Assembly (NCBI RefSeq): GCF_000316515.1
Contig: NC_019675.1
Span: 1,107,964-1,171,963, forward strand
DNA length: 64,000 bases
Source of the DNA: Cyanobium gracile PCC 6307
GTDB taxonomy: Bacteria; Cyanobacteriota; Cyanobacteriia; PCC-6307; Cyanobiaceae
Direction: 5' to 3'
The notes under the pieces: generated by a model
Seen by the model: only the letters and a program-made list of their open reading frames with translations
What the model was told of the DNA's origin: nothing
Databases searched by the model: none
In this document: positions 51,672 through 62,394 of the stretch, piece by piece
How the letters are laid out: each line of letters begins with the position of its first letter
Position numbering within the stretch: the first letter of the stretch is position 1
Program-made: the position numbers and the translations under genes

Positions 51672-51770
51672 TCAGTCGTTCAGAAGCTTGAGCAGCAGCG
51701 CGCCGCCCGCCAGGCCGACGGGAATCAGCACCCAGAAGATGGCGGCGGTGCCGAAGATTTCAGAGGCCAT
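51672..51770 (-). CDS. petM: cytochrome b6f complex subunit PetM
   Basis: 32 residues: [20 protein letters not shown] then [12 protein letters not shown], a single membrane span with a short acidic N-terminus. This is the recognisable PetM pattern ([28 protein letters not shown]) from other cyanobacteria. It is the 7-kDa peripheral subunit of the b6f complex. It lies 64 bases upstream of ycf39 and may share its transcript. Confidence 0.95.
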   Translation of the reverse strand: MASEIFGTAAIFWVLIPVGLAGGALLLKLLND

Positions 51771-51795
51771 GGCCCGGACAGGGGGAACGGGGTAC

Positions 51796-52962
51796 CTATC
51801 TAGCAGCCGTTGCGGCCACCAGGCCCCGGGCCGTGGCCACGATCACGGGCCAGGGGGCCACGCTGCGCAGCTGGCCCGCCATCACGCCACTGGCGGCGGC
51901 GGCGAACCCCTGGGCCGTCAGGGCCGTCACCAGGTCCGCCAGCGGTGGGGGCCCCTGGCCCAGATGGCGGGCGATGGCGGCGACGGGCCAGCACCGGGGC
52001 GTGGTGGCCGGATCGGCCCGGAGCCTCTCCAACAGCCGGCGGCCCGGGCGGTCGAGATGGACGCCTTCGCTCCCAGCCTCCTGGAGCATGGTCGTGAGCG
52101 TGGCGGGATCCTGGAGGGGGCCGATCCAGAGGGGGCCGCTCACCGCCAGCGGCGGAACCTCACCGGATGGCGCCCCGGGGCAGCCGCAGGGCCGCCACCG
52201 CCCCAGCGTCCCCAGGCTCTGCACCTGCTGGTCCCCACAGCCGTGGCAGTGGGCCACCAGGCCCAGATGCCCCTCCTCGCCCCGGACGGGATGGCGCTCC
52301 ACCCGCAGGGCGGTGCGGAAGGCCCGTCCCTCACTGAAGCTCAGCAGTGGGGTGATGCCGCGGCCCATCGCCCAGGCGCTTCTGGCCAGCAGCCCCAGCT
52401 GCAGACGCAGGGCGATCTCCCAGCTGGCGGGGTGGGCCCGGGCGGCGGCCCCGAAACGGCGCAGCGCCGCCCGGCGGTCGTGGCCCGTGGCCGAGCGTCC
52501 ATCGGTGCTGGCCAGGTAGAGCACCCCGCCGAAGGCCACCGCCTCCAGGGCCAGGGGCACCAGGGCGGCGGGACAGCCGAAGGCGTCCAGATCCACCAGC
52601 TCGAAGCGGCGCCCCTCGACCAGGCAGCCCGCCAGCAGCCGCTGGGCCGTGGCCGTGCCCACCTGCCGGTGCACCGCCGCCGGCAACCGGGCGAGGTTCC
52701 GCTCCAGCAGCGGCAGCCGGTCGGGGTCGGCGTCATTGGCCCACACCGCCGTGGCCCCGCCTTCAAGCCCGTAGCGGAGGGCCCGGATGCCGCAGCCCGC
52801 CATCCCGTCGAGCAGCCGCACGGGCCCGCCCGCCGCCGTGGCGGCCAGGCTTCGGACCAGCAGCACGCCGAAGTCCCTGGCGGGCCGGGAGGCGGGCCGG
52901 AAGAAGCCGTCACCGGCCTCCAGCACGGCCGCGCCTTCGCAATAGTGATCAGGTCCGCTCAC
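51796..52962 (-). CDS. trm1: Trm1-like tRNA (guanine26-N2) dimethyltransferase
   Basis: 388 residues. [20 protein letters not shown] then [34 protein letters not shown] (SAM loop), [17 protein letters not shown] and [20 protein letters not shown] form the Trm1 core; the motif read as DPFG in relatives is DAFG here. A Cys cluster (HCHGCGDQ, then RPCGCP) fits the Trm1 zinc site. Trm1 is mainly eukaryal and archaeal, with a few bacterial lineages. GTG 52962 is divergent from the next gene by 10 bases. Confidence 0.85.
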   Translation of the reverse strand: MSGPDHYCEGAAVLEAGDGFFRPASRPARDFGVLLVRSLAATAAGGPVRLLDGMAGCGIRALRYGLEGGATAVWANDADPDRLPLLERNLARLPAAVHRQVGTATAQRLLAGCLVEGRRFELVDLDAFGCPAALVPLALEAVAFGGVLYLASTDGRSATGHDRRAALRRFGAAARAHPASWEIALRLQLGLLARSAWAMGRGITPLLSFSEGRAFRTALRVERHPVRGEEGHLGLVAHCHGCGDQQVQSLGTLGRWRPCGCPGAPSGEVPPLAVSGPLWIGPLQDPATLTTMLQEAGSEGVHLDRPGRRLLERLRADPATTPRCWPVAAIARHLGQGPPPLADLVTALTAQGFAAAASGVMAGQLRSVAPWPVIVATARGLVAATAAR

Positions 52963-52972
52963 GTCCGGATCC

Positions 52973-53947
52973 TTGCCCCAACCATCGGTGTCGTCCGCCG
53001 ACCCCCAGCCTGCCTCGTGGGAGATCCCGTCGCCTGAGGGGGCCGACTGGGGCGATCACGCCGTCTGGCAATGGATTGGCCACAGCTGCCACTGGCGCCG
53101 TTTGGGGGACAGCGAGCGGCCGGCCGTGGTGCTGCTGCACGGTTTCGGGGCCGGCAGCGGCCACTGGCGCCGCAATGCCGGTGCCCTGGCGGCAGCGGGC
53201 TGGTGCGTCTACGGGCTCGACCTGATCGGCTTCGGCGCCTCGAGCCAGCCGGGGACGCACCGCCATCAAGCCCTCGACAACCGCCTCTGGTCCCGCCAGG
53301 TGCAGGCGTTCCTGGCGGAGGTGGTCGGCGGGCCGGCGGTGCTGGTGGGCCATTCCCTCGGCGGCCTGGTGGCCCTCACCTGCAGCGTGTTCTTCCCCGC
53401 CTGGGTGCGGGCCGTGGTGGCGGCCCCCCTCCCCGACCCCAGCCTGCTGATGGCCCAGCGGCACCAGCCCCGGCGCCGGCCCTGGCGGCGGCGCCTAAAG
53501 CGGGGGGTGATCAGGCTGCTGCTGCGGCTGCTGCCCCTGGAGCTGGCGGTGCCCCTGCTGGCCCATTCCCCCCTGCTCGACCTGGGCATCCAGTCGGCCT
53601 ACCACCACCCGGTGATCGGTGACCAGGAGCTGCGCCGGGTGATCGCCCGCCCCGCCCGACGCCCCGGCGCGGTGCGGACCTTGCGGGCGATGAGCATCGG
53701 CATGGCCCTGCGGCCGCACCGGGCCACGGCCGTCTCGCTGCTGCAGCGGCCGGGGCGGCCCACCCTGCTGATCTGGGGGGGGCAGGACCGGCTGGTGCCG
53801 GTGGAGGTGGCCCGGCAGTGCCTCGGCCTGCGCAGCGACCTCGTTCTGCACGTGATCGCCCAGTGCGGCCACTGCCCCCACGACGAGACCCCCGCCGCCT
53901 TCCACGACGCCGTGCTCCCCTGGCTGGAGCGCCTGGGGGCCGGTTGA
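52973..53947 (+). CDS. alpha/beta hydrolase
   Basis: 324 residues. VVLLHGFGAGSGHWRRNAGA is the oxyanion strand, GLDLIGFGAS the next, GHSLGGLVALTCSVFF carries the nucleophile Ser, IWGGQDRLVPVEV the Asp and CGHCPHDETP the His. The triad is complete. Its closest look is to the cyanobacterial chlorophyll-related or epoxide hydrolase-like enzymes; substrate unknown. The start is TTG 52973, since no ATG or GTG precedes the conserved part; ten bases separate it from trm1. Confidence 0.85.
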   Translation: MPQPSVSSADPQPASWEIPSPEGADWGDHAVWQWIGHSCHWRRLGDSERPAVVLLHGFGAGSGHWRRNAGALAAAGWCVYGLDLIGFGASSQPGTHRHQALDNRLWSRQVQAFLAEVVGGPAVLVGHSLGGLVALTCSVFFPAWVRAVVAAPLPDPSLLMAQRHQPRRRPWRRRLKRGVIRLLLRLLPLELAVPLLAHSPLLDLGIQSAYHHPVIGDQELRRVIARPARRPGAVRTLRAMSIGMALRPHRATAVSLLQRPGRPTLLIWGGQDRLVPVEVARQCLGLRSDLVLHVIAQCGHCPHDETPAAFHDAVLPWLERLGAG

Positions 53948-54035
53948 CGACAGTGCACACCCCGGCGCGTAGTTTTGGGAAGACCATTCCGGTCGCCGAT
54001 CCGGTCCCCCGAAGCACCCCGCTCCCGACCCCGAC

Positions 54036-54566
54036 ATGAAGCACACCCTCTCGGTGCTGGTGGAAGACGAATCGGGGGCCCTCAGCCGCATCTCCGGTCT
54101 GTTCGCCCGTCGGGGCTTCAACATCGAGAGCCTGGCGGTGGGGCCGGCCGAGCACCGCGGCATGTCCCGTCTCACCATGGTGGTGGAGGGGGACGACCGC
54201 ACCCTCGAGCAGATGACCAAGCAGCTCAACAAGCTGATCAACGTGCTTGGCGTCATCGACCTCTCCACCATTCCCGCCGTGGAGCGGGAGCTGATGCTGC
54301 TGAAGGTGGCGGCACCGGCGGAGAACCGCGGCGCCATCTTCGATCTGGTGCAGGTGTTCCGGGCCAAGGTGGTGGATGTGGCCGACGACGCCCTCACCCT
54401 CGAGGTGGTGGGCGACCCGGGCAAGCTGGTGGCCCTGGAGCGCCTGCTCGAGAACTACGGGATCCTGGAGATCGCCCGCACGGGCAAGGTGGCGCTGGAG
54501 CGGGCCTCAGGGGTGAACACCGAGCTGCTCAAGGCCACCGTCTCCGACAAGCGGGTTCCGGCCTGA
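54036..54566 (+). CDS. ilvH: acetolactate synthase small (regulatory) subunit
   Basis: 176 residues. [20 protein letters not shown] followed by [20 protein letters not shown] is the ACT domain that binds valine; [20 protein letters not shown] and [10 protein letters not shown] follow, then the C-terminal catalytic-subunit contact part. It activates and feedback-inhibits the IlvB enzyme of branched-chain amino acid synthesis. The ilvB gene is not in the window, a usual cyanobacterial arrangement. The stop lies in a stem-loop shared with the convergent cyclophilin gene. Confidence 0.95.
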   Translation: MKHTLSVLVEDESGALSRISGLFARRGFNIESLAVGPAEHRGMSRLTMVVEGDDRTLEQMTKQLNKLINVLGVIDLSTIPAVERELMLLKVAAPAENRGAIFDLVQVFRAKVVDVADDALTLEVVGDPGKLVALERLLENYGILEIARTGKVALERASGVNTELLKATVSDKRVPA

Positions 54567-54599
54567 GGCCAGGCCGGTTCCGGCCCGGGCAGCCTCAGG
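54562..54599. terminator. shared stem-loop at the ends of ilvH and the cyclophilin gene
   Basis: CCTGAGG (54562-54568) pairs with CCTCAGG (54593-54599), and GGCCG (54572-54576) with CGGCC (54581-54585) inside. The two outer arms contain the stop codons of the two convergent genes (TGA 54564-54566; TCA 54595-54597). No T-tract is present. Confidence 0.5.
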
Positions 54600-55326
54600 G
54601 CTTCCTGTTCTGCACCAGCGTGCCGCCTTCGATCACCCGGGCCCTGAGCAGCTTGTCGCCCTGCTGGATGCGGTCGACCACGTCCATCCCCTTACTGACC
54701 CGGCCGAACACCGCGTAGCGGCCATCCAGCTCGGGCAACGCCTGCAGGGCCACGTAGAACTGGGCGCTGGCCGAATTGGGATCGCTGGAGCGGGCCATGG
54801 CCACGGCGCCGCGCTCGTGGCTGAGGGCCAGCTGGCGGGTGGCGGTCGGGGAGGTGATCTCCTCCCCGTAGCGGGGTTCCTGCTCGCCCTCGAGCCTGAG
54901 CTCCAGGGGAATGCGCCGGGATTCACCACTGGCCGAGTCGACGAAGCCGCCCGAGCCGTAGTCGCTGGCGGGCACCTTGGGATCGGCGCTGCTGGGGTCA
55001 CCACCCTGGACCACGAACGGGACCGGCTCCTTCACCACCCGGTGGAAAACCGTGCCGTTGTAGACCCCCCGCCGGACGAGATCGACGAAGTTTCCGGCCG
55101 TGAGCGGCGCCGCCGCCCCATCCAGGGTCAGCTCCACCAGCCCCTTGCTGGTCTCCATCGCCACCACGGCCGTGCCCTTGAGGCAAGGGGTGGTGGCCGC
55201 CTCGCAGCCCATGGGTCGGTTGCCGTTGTCGGCGGCGCAGGCTGACAAGCCGAGAGGCGTGAGGCCGAGCAGCACCAGCAGCAGCAGGCGCCAGCCGAGG
55301 CCGGCGGCTTTCGTGGCGGTCCCCAT
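54595..55326 (-). CDS. cyclophilin-type peptidyl-prolyl isomerase, lipoprotein
   Basis: 243 residues. A signal peptide ([20 protein letters not shown]) ends in a lipobox with Cys30, so the mature protein is probably lipid-anchored. The cyclophilin core follows: [40 protein letters not shown] with the catalytic Arg, [27 protein letters not shown] and [20 protein letters not shown]. It likely folds periplasmic or thylakoid-lumen proteins. ycf4 lies directly upstream (2-base gap), so both share a transcript. Confidence 0.9.
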   Translation of the reverse strand: MGTATKAAGLGWRLLLLVLLGLTPLGLSACAADNGNRPMGCEAATTPCLKGTAVVAMETSKGLVELTLDGAAAPLTAGNFVDLVRRGVYNGTVFHRVVKEPVPFVVQGGDPSSADPKVPASDYGSGGFVDSASGESRRIPLELRLEGEQEPRYGEEITSPTATRQLALSHERGAVAMARSSDPNSASAQFYVALQALPELDGRYAVFGRVSKGMDVVDRIQQGDKLLRARVIEGGTLVQNRKP

Positions 55327-55328
55327 CG

Positions 55329-55895
55329 TCAGAGACCCTCCAGGGGGACGCCCAGGAAGCGGGCCAGGCGGGCACCGGCCAGCTCGAGATCGGCCAGGGG
55401 CATCGGCTCACCCACCCGGGTCAGGGGCATGTCGCGCCGGCCCTGCACCCGCAGGGCCAGGCGTCGCTGGGGGCTGAGGCCGTCGCGCACCTCCACCTTC
55501 ACCGCCTGGATCTCCCGGAGGGGGATCACCACCTCGATCAGCTGGCGGAAGCCGCGGCGGCTGATGCGAGCCTCGCCGGCCTTCCGATCGAAACGGTTGA
55601 GGCCAGAGCCCACATCGATGCTGATCACCAGCCACAAATAGGTGGCCAGCAACAGGGCCGCCACCCCGTAGAGCCCCATCACCAGCCCCTGCGGCACCCA
55701 GACGAGGGCGGCGGGGTGGCCGATGGGCAGGAGGTCGCGGCCGAAGCGGCTGGAGGCGCTGGTGAGCACAAAGCCGATCCCACCGATGCTCACGGCCGCA
55801 GCCACCAGCAGGTTGGAGAGACGCCGGGAGCCGAGCACCGGCTGCTCCAGCACCTGCTCGTCGGCCGAAGGGGAAGCGACGCCGGGCGAAGCCAT
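55329..55895 (-). CDS. ycf4: photosystem I assembly protein Ycf4
   Basis: 188 residues. Two membrane spans ([40 protein letters not shown]) follow an N-terminus [12 protein letters not shown]. The region [20 protein letters not shown] then [20 protein letters not shown] is the conserved Ycf4 C-terminal domain. It helps assemble photosystem I in the thylakoid. It is divergent from psbD; psbD and ycf4 are neighbours in several cyanobacteria and plastids. Confidence 0.94.
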   Translation of the reverse strand: MASPGVASPSADEQVLEQPVLGSRRLSNLLVAAAVSIGGIGFVLTSASSRFGRDLLPIGHPAALVWVPQGLVMGLYGVAALLLATYLWLVISIDVGSGLNRFDRKAGEARISRRGFRQLIEVVIPLREIQAVKVEVRDGLSPQRRLALRVQGRRDMPLTRVGEPMPLADLELAGARLARFLGVPLEGL

Positions 55896-55993
55896 GCGGG
55901 AAGAGGGGGCGATGGGCTGCCATCCTGCCGCGAAGCGTGCCGGAGGCGTCAGTTTCAGCCCATGTCGCCCGGCGCGCCAGGCCGATCAACGTT

Positions 55994-56012
55994 GTTACCA
56001 TCCCCCGGTAAC
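55994..56012 (+). promoter_or_regulatory. inverted repeat upstream of psbD
   Basis: GTTACC (55994-55999) and GGTAAC (56007-56012) are perfect arms around ATCCCCC, 37 bases before the psbD ATG and about 100 bases from the ycf4 start. It could be a factor-binding site or a 5' leader hairpin of the light-regulated psbDC transcript. Confidence 0.4.
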
Positions 56013-56048
56013 CCACAGCCCTGCGGGTCTTCCGCACCGCTTTCACCC

Positions 56049-57107
56049 ATGACGATCGCCCTGGGGCGCGCCCCTGCCACCCGTGGATGGTTCGACGTCC
56101 TCGACGACTGGCTCAAGCGCGACCGCTTCGTTTTCGTGGGGTGGTCCGGTCTGCTGCTGTTCCCCACGGCCTATCTGGCCCTGGGCGGCTGGCTCACCGG
56201 CACCACCTTCGCCACCTCCTGGTACACCCACGGCATTGCCAGCAGCTACCTGGAGGGCTGCAACTTCCTCACCGCCGCCGTCAGCACCCCGGCAGATGCC
56301 ATGGGGCACAGCCTCCTGCTGCTCTGGGGCCCGGAAGCCCAGGGTGACTTCGTCCGCTGGATCCAGCTCGGTGGTCTCTGGCCCTTCGTGGCCCTGCACG
56401 GCGCCTTCGCCCTGATCGGCTTCATGCTGCGCCAGTTCGAGATCGCCCGTCTCGTCGGCATCCGTCCTTACAACGCCATCGCCTTCTCCGGCCCGATCGC
56501 GGTGTTCGTCAGTGTCTTCCTGATGTACCCCCTGGGTCAGAGCAGCTGGTTCTTCGCGCCTTCCTTCGGGGTGGCGGCGATCTTCCGCTTCCTGTTGTTC
56601 CTGCAGGGCTTCCACAACTGGACCCTGAACCCCTTCCACATGATGGGCGTGGCCGGCATCCTGGGCGGTGCCCTGCTGTGCGCCATCCATGGCGCGACGG
56701 TGGAGAACACCCTGTTCGAGGACAGCGACCAGGCCAACACCTTCAAGGCGTTCGAGCCCACCCAGGAAGAGGAGACCTATTCGATGGTCACCGCCAACCG
56801 CTTCTGGAGCCAGATCTTCGGGATCGCCTTCTCCAACAAGCGCTGGTTGCACTTCTTCATGCTGTTCGTGCCGGTGATGGGTCTGTGGACCAGCAGCATC
56901 GGCATCATCGGCCTGGCCCTCAACCTGCGGGCCTACGACTTCGTGAGCCAGGAGATCCGGGCGGCGGAGGATCCTGAATTCGAGACGTTCTACACCAAGA
57001 ACATCCTGCTCAACGAAGGTCTGCGTGCCTGGATGGCGCCTGCCGACCAGCCGCACGAAAACTTCATCTTCCCTGAAGAGGTTCTGCCCCGTGGAAACGC
57101 CCTTTAA
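56049..57107 (+). CDS. psbD: photosystem II D2 protein
   Basis: 352 residues, full length. The N-terminus [20 protein letters not shown] then [20 protein letters not shown] and the block [20 protein letters not shown] (with the His ligand of the non-haem iron and quinone) are invariant D2 features; the C-terminus is [18 protein letters not shown]2 binds half of P680, pheophytin and QA. The psbC GTG start lies 17 bases inside its 3' end. Confidence 0.99.
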   Translation: MTIALGRAPATRGWFDVLDDWLKRDRFVFVGWSGLLLFPTAYLALGGWLTGTTFATSWYTHGIASSYLEGCNFLTAAVSTPADAMGHSLLLLWGPEAQGDFVRWIQLGGLWPFVALHGAFALIGFMLRQFEIARLVGIRPYNAIAFSGPIAVFVSVFLMYPLGQSSWFFAPSFGVAAIFRFLLFLQGFHNWTLNPFHMMGVAGILGGALLCAIHGATVENTLFEDSDQANTFKAFEPTQEEETYSMVTANRFWSQIFGIAFSNKRWLHFFMLFVPVMGLWTSSIGIIGLALNLRAYDFVSQEIRAAEDPEFETFYTKNILLNEGLRAWMAPADQPHENFIFPEEVLPRGNAL

Positions 57108-58479
57108 TTCCGGTCTCATTTCGGTCGGGGGCAAGGACCTCGACTCCACCGGCTATGCCTGGTGGGCGGGCAATGCCCGGCTGATCAACCTCTCCGGCCG
57201 TCTTCTGGGCGCCCACGTGGCCCACGCGGGCCTGATGGTCTTCTGGGCCGGCGCCATGATGCTGTTCGAGGTGAGCCACTTCACCTTCGACAAGCCCATG
57301 TACGAGCAGGGGCTGATCCTGTTCCCCCATGTCGCCACCCTCGGCTACGGCGTCGGTCCCGGCGGTGAGGTCACCGATCTCTATCCGTTCTTCGTGGTCG
57401 GTGTGCTGCATCTGATCAGCTCCGCCGTGCTCGGCCTCGGCGGGCTCTACCACGCCCTGCGTGGTCCTGAAATCCTGGAGAACTATTCCGCGTTCTTCTC
57501 CCAGGACTGGCGCGACAAGAACCAGATGACCAACATCATCGGCTACCACCTCATCCTTCTCGGGGTGGGTGCGCTGCTGCTGGTGTTCAAGGCCATGTTC
57601 TTCGGCGGTGTCTACGACACCTGGGCTCCCGGTGGCGGTGACGTTCGCCTGATCAGCAATCCCACCCTCAGCCCCGGGGTGATCTTCGGTTACCTCACCC
57701 GAGCCCCCTTCGGCGGCGAGGGCTGGATCATCGGTGTCGACTCCATGGAGGACATCATCGGTGGCCACATCTGGATCGGTCTGATCTGCATCTTCGGTGG
57801 CATCTGGCACGTCATCACCAAGCCCTTCGGCTGGGTGCGTCGCGCCTTCATCTGGAACGGGGAGGCTTACCTGAGCTACAGCCTCGGCGCCCTGAGCTTC
57901 ATGAGCTTCATCGCCTCGGCCTACATCTGGTTCAACAACACCGCCTACCCCTCGGAGTTCTACGGCCCCACCAACGCCGAAGCCTCCCAGGCCCAGAGCT
58001 TCACCTTCCTGGTGCGTGACCAGCGCATGGGCGCCAACATCGGCTCCGCCATGGGTCCCACCGGCCTCGGTAAATACCTGATGCGCTCCCCCACCGGCGA
58101 GATCATCTTCGGTGGTGAAACCATGCGCTTCTGGGACTTCCGCGGTCCCTGGCTGGAGCCCCTGCGCGGCCCCAACGGTCTGAGCCTCGACAAGCTCCAG
58201 AACGACATTCAGCCCTGGCAGGTGCGTCGGGCCGCCGAGTACATGACCCACGCCCCCAACGCCTCCCTCAACTCCGTGGGCGGCATCATCACCGAGCCCA
58301 ACTCGGTGAACTTCGTCAACATCCGCCAATGGCTGGCCTCCACCCAGTTCGTACTGGCCTTCTTCTTCCTGGTTGGTCACCTGTGGCATGCGGGCCGGGC
58401 CCGCGCCGCCGCCGCCGGTTTCGAGAAGGGCATCGACCGTCAGGCCGAGCCCACCTTGGCCATGCCGGACCTCGACTGA
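57091..58479 (+). CDS. psbC: photosystem II CP43 antenna protein
   Basis: 462 residues. The GTG at 57091 gives [20 protein letters not shown], the usual CP43 N-terminus, overlapping psbD by 17 bases; the frame stays open upstream but has no better start. Six membrane spans hold chlorophyll-binding His residues ([40 protein letters not shown]). The large lumenal loop includes [20 protein letters not shown], where the Glu and Arg contact the Mn cluster. A terminator follows 43 bases after the stop. Confidence 0.99.
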   Translation: METPFNSGLISVGGKDLDSTGYAWWAGNARLINLSGRLLGAHVAHAGLMVFWAGAMMLFEVSHFTFDKPMYEQGLILFPHVATLGYGVGPGGEVTDLYPFFVVGVLHLISSAVLGLGGLYHALRGPEILENYSAFFSQDWRDKNQMTNIIGYHLILLGVGALLLVFKAMFFGGVYDTWAPGGGDVRLISNPTLSPGVIFGYLTRAPFGGEGWIIGVDSMEDIIGGHIWIGLICIFGGIWHVITKPFGWVRRAFIWNGEAYLSYSLGALSFMSFIASAYIWFNNTAYPSEFYGPTNAEASQAQSFTFLVRDQRMGANIGSAMGPTGLGKYLMRSPTGEIIFGGETMRFWDFRGPWLEPLRGPNGLSLDKLQNDIQPWQVRRAAEYMTHAPNASLNSVGGIITEPNSVNFVNIRQWLASTQFVLAFFFLVGHLWHAGRARAAAAGFEKGIDRQAEPTLAMPDLD

Positions 58480-58521
58480 TGGCCCCACGGGATCCCCACT
58501 CCTGATCCTTGTCCATCCCCC

Positions 58522-58549
58522 AGCCTCCGCCCCCCGGTGGAGGCTTTTT
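58522..58549 (+). terminator. rho-independent terminator of psbDC
   Basis: AGCCTCC (58522-58528) pairs with GGAGGCT (58539-58545) across a 10-base loop, followed by TTTTG; the T-run is 58545-58549. It closes the psbD-psbC unit. Confidence 0.85.
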
Positions 58550-58638
58550 GCTGCGGGGCCTTTGTGGTGAAGATCGCTGGCTTTCGTATCGTGGGTTCCG
58601 ACGCAACCGTTGGGAGATCCGATGGGTGATCCTTCCCC

Positions 58639-59730
58639 ATGGACGCGGCAAGCCCGTTGCAGAGGCTGGGCGGCAAAATCCTGCGACCGCCCCGCACCCT
58701 GCGGGTGCTGCTTGCCCCCCGGATCCAGCACCGCACCCAGGCCATCGAGCGGCTGGTCAACCGGCGCCGCTTCTCAGCGACCCGTCGCTCACTGCAGCGC
58801 CGGAACCCGATGGGGGACGGCCTGGTGCTCAACACGCGGCTGGTGGAGCCCACGATCCCTTCGATCGCCCACTGGGCGGACTGGAGCCTGACCCGCCATG
58901 GCTTCTGCGGCAACCTGCGCGCCCAGCCACAACTCCTGTTCGTCAAGGCGGTGCCGGAGTGCCTGGAGCTGTTTCTCGAGCGCTATCTCCCCCGGATCAA
59001 GGCGACGACGCGCTTCGTTCTGATCACCGGCGATGCCGACACCACCCTGCCCAGGCAGGTGGATCAGCGCTTCCCCGATTCCATCGCCTCCGGCCTGGAG
59101 CAACGTCTGCTCCGCCTCCTGGACGACCCCAGACTTCTGCATGGGTATGCGGAAAATCTGGACACGCCGCTACCCGGTGTCACCCCGATCCCGCTGGGGT
59201 GCATCAACAGTGATGGGCACGTCATCTACCGGCACGTCATGGCGGAGGACGCACCGATCCCCCTCCGGCAGCGACCCCTCAAGGCCTTCTGCGCCCACTA
59301 CGTCCGTGAGGGTCCGCAATGGGAGCAGCGGCGCACGGTGATGCGGCTGGCGACCGGCGACTGGCGGGCCTTCGTCGAGGTGCACGAGCAGATTCCCTAC
59401 GACGATTTCTTCCCGACCCTCCAGCGCTATCCCTTCGTGATCTGCGCCGGCGGCGGCAGCCTCGATCCCTCCCCAAAGGCCTTCACGGCCCTGCTGGCCG
59501 GGGCGATCCCGATCATCGAGCGCAACCCCACCACGGCCGCCTACGGCGACCTGCCCGTGGCCTATGTCGACCACTGGAACAGCCACAGCCTCTCCCCCAC
59601 ACGGCTGGAGGCCTGGCGGGACGCGCTCCATCCCCGGTTCGAGGATCCCGCCCAACACCGCGCCGTGCTGGAGAGGATGTCGATGGCCCACTGGCTGCGG
59701 CGGATCCGCGCCCATCACCCGGGCACCTGA
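58639..59730 (+). CDS. exostosin-like (GT47-type) glycosyltransferase
   Basis: 363 residues. A basic N-terminal 60 residues precede [33 protein letters not shown], and then the C-terminal block [20 protein letters not shown] followed by [20 protein letters not shown], a pattern like the exostosin donor site. That block also resembles the C-terminal domain of the large enzyme at 16797-19286, hinting at shared ancestry. It stands alone between psbC and maf. Its 3' end overlaps maf by 16 bases. Confidence 0.75.
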   Translation: MDAASPLQRLGGKILRPPRTLRVLLAPRIQHRTQAIERLVNRRRFSATRRSLQRRNPMGDGLVLNTRLVEPTIPSIAHWADWSLTRHGFCGNLRAQPQLLFVKAVPECLELFLERYLPRIKATTRFVLITGDADTTLPRQVDQRFPDSIASGLEQRLLRLLDDPRLLHGYAENLDTPLPGVTPIPLGCINSDGHVIYRHVMAEDAPIPLRQRPLKAFCAHYVREGPQWEQRRTVMRLATGDWRAFVEVHEQIPYDDFFPTLQRYPFVICAGGGSLDPSPKAFTALLAGAIPIIERNPTTAAYGDLPVAYVDHWNSHSLSPTRLEAWRDALHPRFEDPAQHRAVLERMSMAHWLRRIRAHHPGT

Positions 59731-60320
59731 GCCAGGGCTCCCGGGCCGAGCCAGCGCCGCAGCAGGGGCAGGCTGAGGCCGATCACATTGCTGAAGCAAC
59801 CCTCCAGCCGCTCCACCACCAAGCCGCCGCGGCCCTCGAGGGCGAAGCCGCCGGCACAGGCCAGGGGCTCACCGCTGGCCACATAGGCCTGGATGTCCGC
59901 CTCGCCGAGGGCGGCGAACTGCACCCGCGTGGTCACGACCGCCTGCAGGGGCACGTCCGGCGCCCCGGGGGCGGGGCGCCTCAGCAGGCCATGGCCGGTG
60001 TGCAGGTCCCCCCAACCGCCGGCCATGCGCCGCCAGCGGGCCAGCGCCTCGGTGGCGTCGCGGGGCTTGCCCCAGGCCTCCCCCTGCACCACCAGCAGGG
60101 AGTCGCAGCCCAGCACCCCATACGACGGCCAGGCCGCTTCTGAAGCGAGCGTGGCGGCCACGGCCCGGGCCTTGGCCAGCGCCAGCGCCTGCACCAGCCG
60201 CCGGGGATCCGCCTGGCGGATCCCGTCCTCATCCACGCCGCTCACCTGGGTCCGATGGGGGATGCCGGCCTGCTCCAGCAGGCGGCGTCGGGCCGGGGAA
60301 GCGGAAGCCAGCAGCAGCAA
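59715..60320 (-). CDS. maf: Maf-like nucleotide pyrophosphatase
   Basis: 201 residues. [20 protein letters not shown] is the family N-terminus with the SxSPRR-like motif; [20 protein letters not shown] has the catalytic Asp and Lys, and [20 protein letters not shown] and [16 protein letters not shown] close the core. Maf enzymes hydrolyse modified or canonical nucleoside triphosphates. TTG 60320 is chosen because homology starts there; no ATG or GTG precedes it closely. Confidence 0.92.
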   Translation of the reverse strand: MLLLASASPARRRLLEQAGIPHRTQVSGVDEDGIRQADPRRLVQALALAKARAVAATLASEAAWPSYGVLGCDSLLVVQGEAWGKPRDATEALARWRRMAGGWGDLHTGHGLLRRPAPGAPDVPLQAVVTTRVQFAALGEADIQAYVASGEPLACAGGFALEGRGGLVVERLEGCFSNVIGLSLPLLRRWLGPGALAQVPG

Positions 60321-60374
60321 GGGGGGTCTCCAGCGGGGTCTCCAGCCTGCCCGTCGATTGGTGAGAATGGGGCC

Positions 60375-60749
60375 ATGGCACAGGCCGACACCGAGTCCCG
60401 TTCGCTGGCGCGGGCCGCCCTCTCCCTCCGCTGCCTGCCCTTCCGCCGCCGCTTCTACGAGGCGGTGGGGGAAGGGCCCCTGAGCAGCACGGAACTCGTC
60501 CGCCGCGCCGAAGGGCCTCCCCCGTTCACCTTCCTGCCCCTCAGCGGCGACCGGACCGAGGACCATTTTCTCTGGCTGATCCGGCTGGGGGTGCTGCGGC
60601 GGGAAGTGGACGGCCAGGGGCTCACCGAGCGGGTGCGGCTGACGCCGATGGGCCGGCAGGTGCTGCGGCGCTGGTCCGGCGAAATTCCGCGGGCGGGCCG
60701 GCGGGAGCGGATCCTGGAGGCGCTGCGCCGCCACCGCCCCCGCCTTTGA
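60375..60749 (+). CDS. conserved cyanobacterial hypothetical protein, 124 aa
   Basis: A helical, Arg-rich protein: [60 protein letters not shown] then [15 protein letters not shown]. It resembles a winged-helix-like or MarR-like small protein conserved in cyanobacteria (Npun_F0494-type, from memory). No function known. ATG 60375 chosen. cobQ starts within its stop (TTGA). Confidence 0.7.
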   Translation: MAQADTESRSLARAALSLRCLPFRRRFYEAVGEGPLSSTELVRRAEGPPPFTFLPLSGDRTEDHFLWLIRLGVLRREVDGQGLTERVRLTPMGRQVLRRWSGEIPRAGRRERILEALRRHRPRL

Positions 60750-62299
60750 ACCGCCCCCACCCCGCCTCCCTGCGGCCGCTGATGGTGCTGGGCACCAGCA
60801 GCGGCGCCGGCAAATCGCTGATGACCGCCGCCCTCTGCCGCGTTCTGCGGCGCCGGGGGGAGCAGCCCCTGCCTTTCAAGGGGCAGAACATGAGCCTCAA
60901 CGCCTGGGTCGACCAGCAGGGCGGGGAAATGGCCTATTCCCAGGCGCTGCAGGCCTGGGCGGCGGGGCTGGAGCCGCGGGTGACGATGAACCCGGTGCTG
61001 CTCAAGCCCCGGGGCGACAGCACCAGTGAGGTGATCCATCTCGGCCGTTCGGTGGGCACGGCCCGGGCAGAGCACTACTACCGCGACTGGTTCCGGCCCG
61101 GCTGGGCAGCGATCCGGACGGGCCTGGAGGAGCTGCAGGCCGCCCACCCCGGCGGCCGGCTGGTGCTGGAGGGGGCCGGCAGTCCGGTGGAGGTGAATCT
61201 GCAGGCCAGGGACCTCACCAACCTGCGGCTGGCCCAGTACCTGCGCGCCCGCTGCCTGCTGGTGGCGGACATCGAACGGGGTGGCGTCTTCGCCCAGATC
61301 GTCGGCACCCTGGCGTTGCTGCGGCCCGTGGAGCGGCCCCTGATCGGCGGACTGCTGATCAATCGCTTCCGCGGCCGCCGTTCCCTGTTCGATGCCGGCC
61401 GCGACTGGCTGGAGCAGCAGACCGGGGTGCCGGTGCTGGGGGTGATGCCCTGGCTCGACGAGCTGTTTCCCCCCGAGGACTCCCTCGACCTGCTCGAGCG
61501 GGGCAGCCGCAAGCCCCGCGCCGAGCTCGACCTGGTGGTGGTGCGCCTGCCCTCCCTGAGCAACTTCTCCGACCTCGACCCGCTCGAGGCCGAACCCAGC
61601 GTGCGACTGCGCTGGCTGCGGCCCGGGGAGCCCCTGGAGCAGCCCGGTGCCGTGATCCTGCCCGGCAGCAAGCAGACCCTGCGGGACCTGGCGGCGCTGC
61701 GCAGCAGCGGGATGGCGGAGCAGCTGCGCTCCTATGTGGCCCGGGGGGGGCAGGTGTTCGCCGTCTGCGGCGGCCTGCAGATGCTGGGTGAGGAGCTGCA
61801 TGACCCCGACGGCCTGGAAGGGGGCCAGCCCGGGGAGCGGGTGAGCGGGCTGGGCCTGCTGCCCCTGCGCACCGTCTTCCAGGGCGACAAGGCGCTGCGG
61901 CAACGGCAGAGCCGGGCCCTCTGGCCCCCCGGCCCGGGCGACCTCCCTGAGGTGGAGGGCTTCGAGCTCCACCACGGCCGCAGTGTGCGGACCGACCCGG
62001 CGGGCTGTGCGCCGCTGGCGGAGGACGGGGCCCTGGGCTGGTGGGCGGAGTCCGGCAGCCAGGGGGGTCTGGTGGCCGGCACCTACCTGCACGGCATCTT
62101 CGAGAACGGGCCCTGGCGGCGCCGCTGGCTCAACCAGCTGCGGCGGCGGCGTCAGTTGCCGCCCCTGGAGGAGAACCAGCCCCACCACGGCCGCCAGCGG
62201 GACGCCCTGCTCGATCGCCTGGCCGACGCCTTCGAAGCCCACATCGATCTGGCGCCTCTGCTGGCCCCGGGGCCTCTCCCCCAGGGGCGGCGCCCCTGA
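60746..62299 (+). CDS. cobQ: cobyric acid synthase
   Basis: 517 residues. Amidates four carboxylates of adenosyl-cobyrinate diamide in cobalamin synthesis, using glutamine and ATP. The dethiobiotin synthetase-like half has [20 protein letters not shown] then [26 protein letters not shown] and [20 protein letters not shown]; the glutaminase half has the catalytic Cys in [23 protein letters not shown] and [19 protein letters not shown]. The TTG start overlaps the upstream stop (TTGA). Picocyanobacteria make pseudocobalamin, so the product is probably that form. Confidence 0.95.
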   Translation: MNRPHPASLRPLMVLGTSSGAGKSLMTAALCRVLRRRGEQPLPFKGQNMSLNAWVDQQGGEMAYSQALQAWAAGLEPRVTMNPVLLKPRGDSTSEVIHLGRSVGTARAEHYYRDWFRPGWAAIRTGLEELQAAHPGGRLVLEGAGSPVEVNLQARDLTNLRLAQYLRARCLLVADIERGGVFAQIVGTLALLRPVERPLIGGLLINRFRGRRSLFDAGRDWLEQQTGVPVLGVMPWLDELFPPEDSLDLLERGSRKPRAELDLVVVRLPSLSNFSDLDPLEAEPSVRLRWLRPGEPLEQPGAVILPGSKQTLRDLAALRSSGMAEQLRSYVARGGQVFAVCGGLQMLGEELHDPDGLEGGQPGERVSGLGLLPLRTVFQGDKALRQRQSRALWPPGPGDLPEVEGFELHHGRSVRTDPAGCAPLAEDGALGWWAESGSQGGLVAGTYLHGIFENGPWRRRWLNQLRRRRQLPPLEENQPHHGRQRDALLDRLADAFEAHIDLAPLLAPGPLPQGRRP

Positions 62300-62394
62300 A
62301 TGGCCGGCACCCCCTAGATTTCCGCCAGCGCGGCCCTCTCCCCATCGCCATCCCCCGTCCTGCCATCACCATCGCCTGGCCGGACGGACGCACA

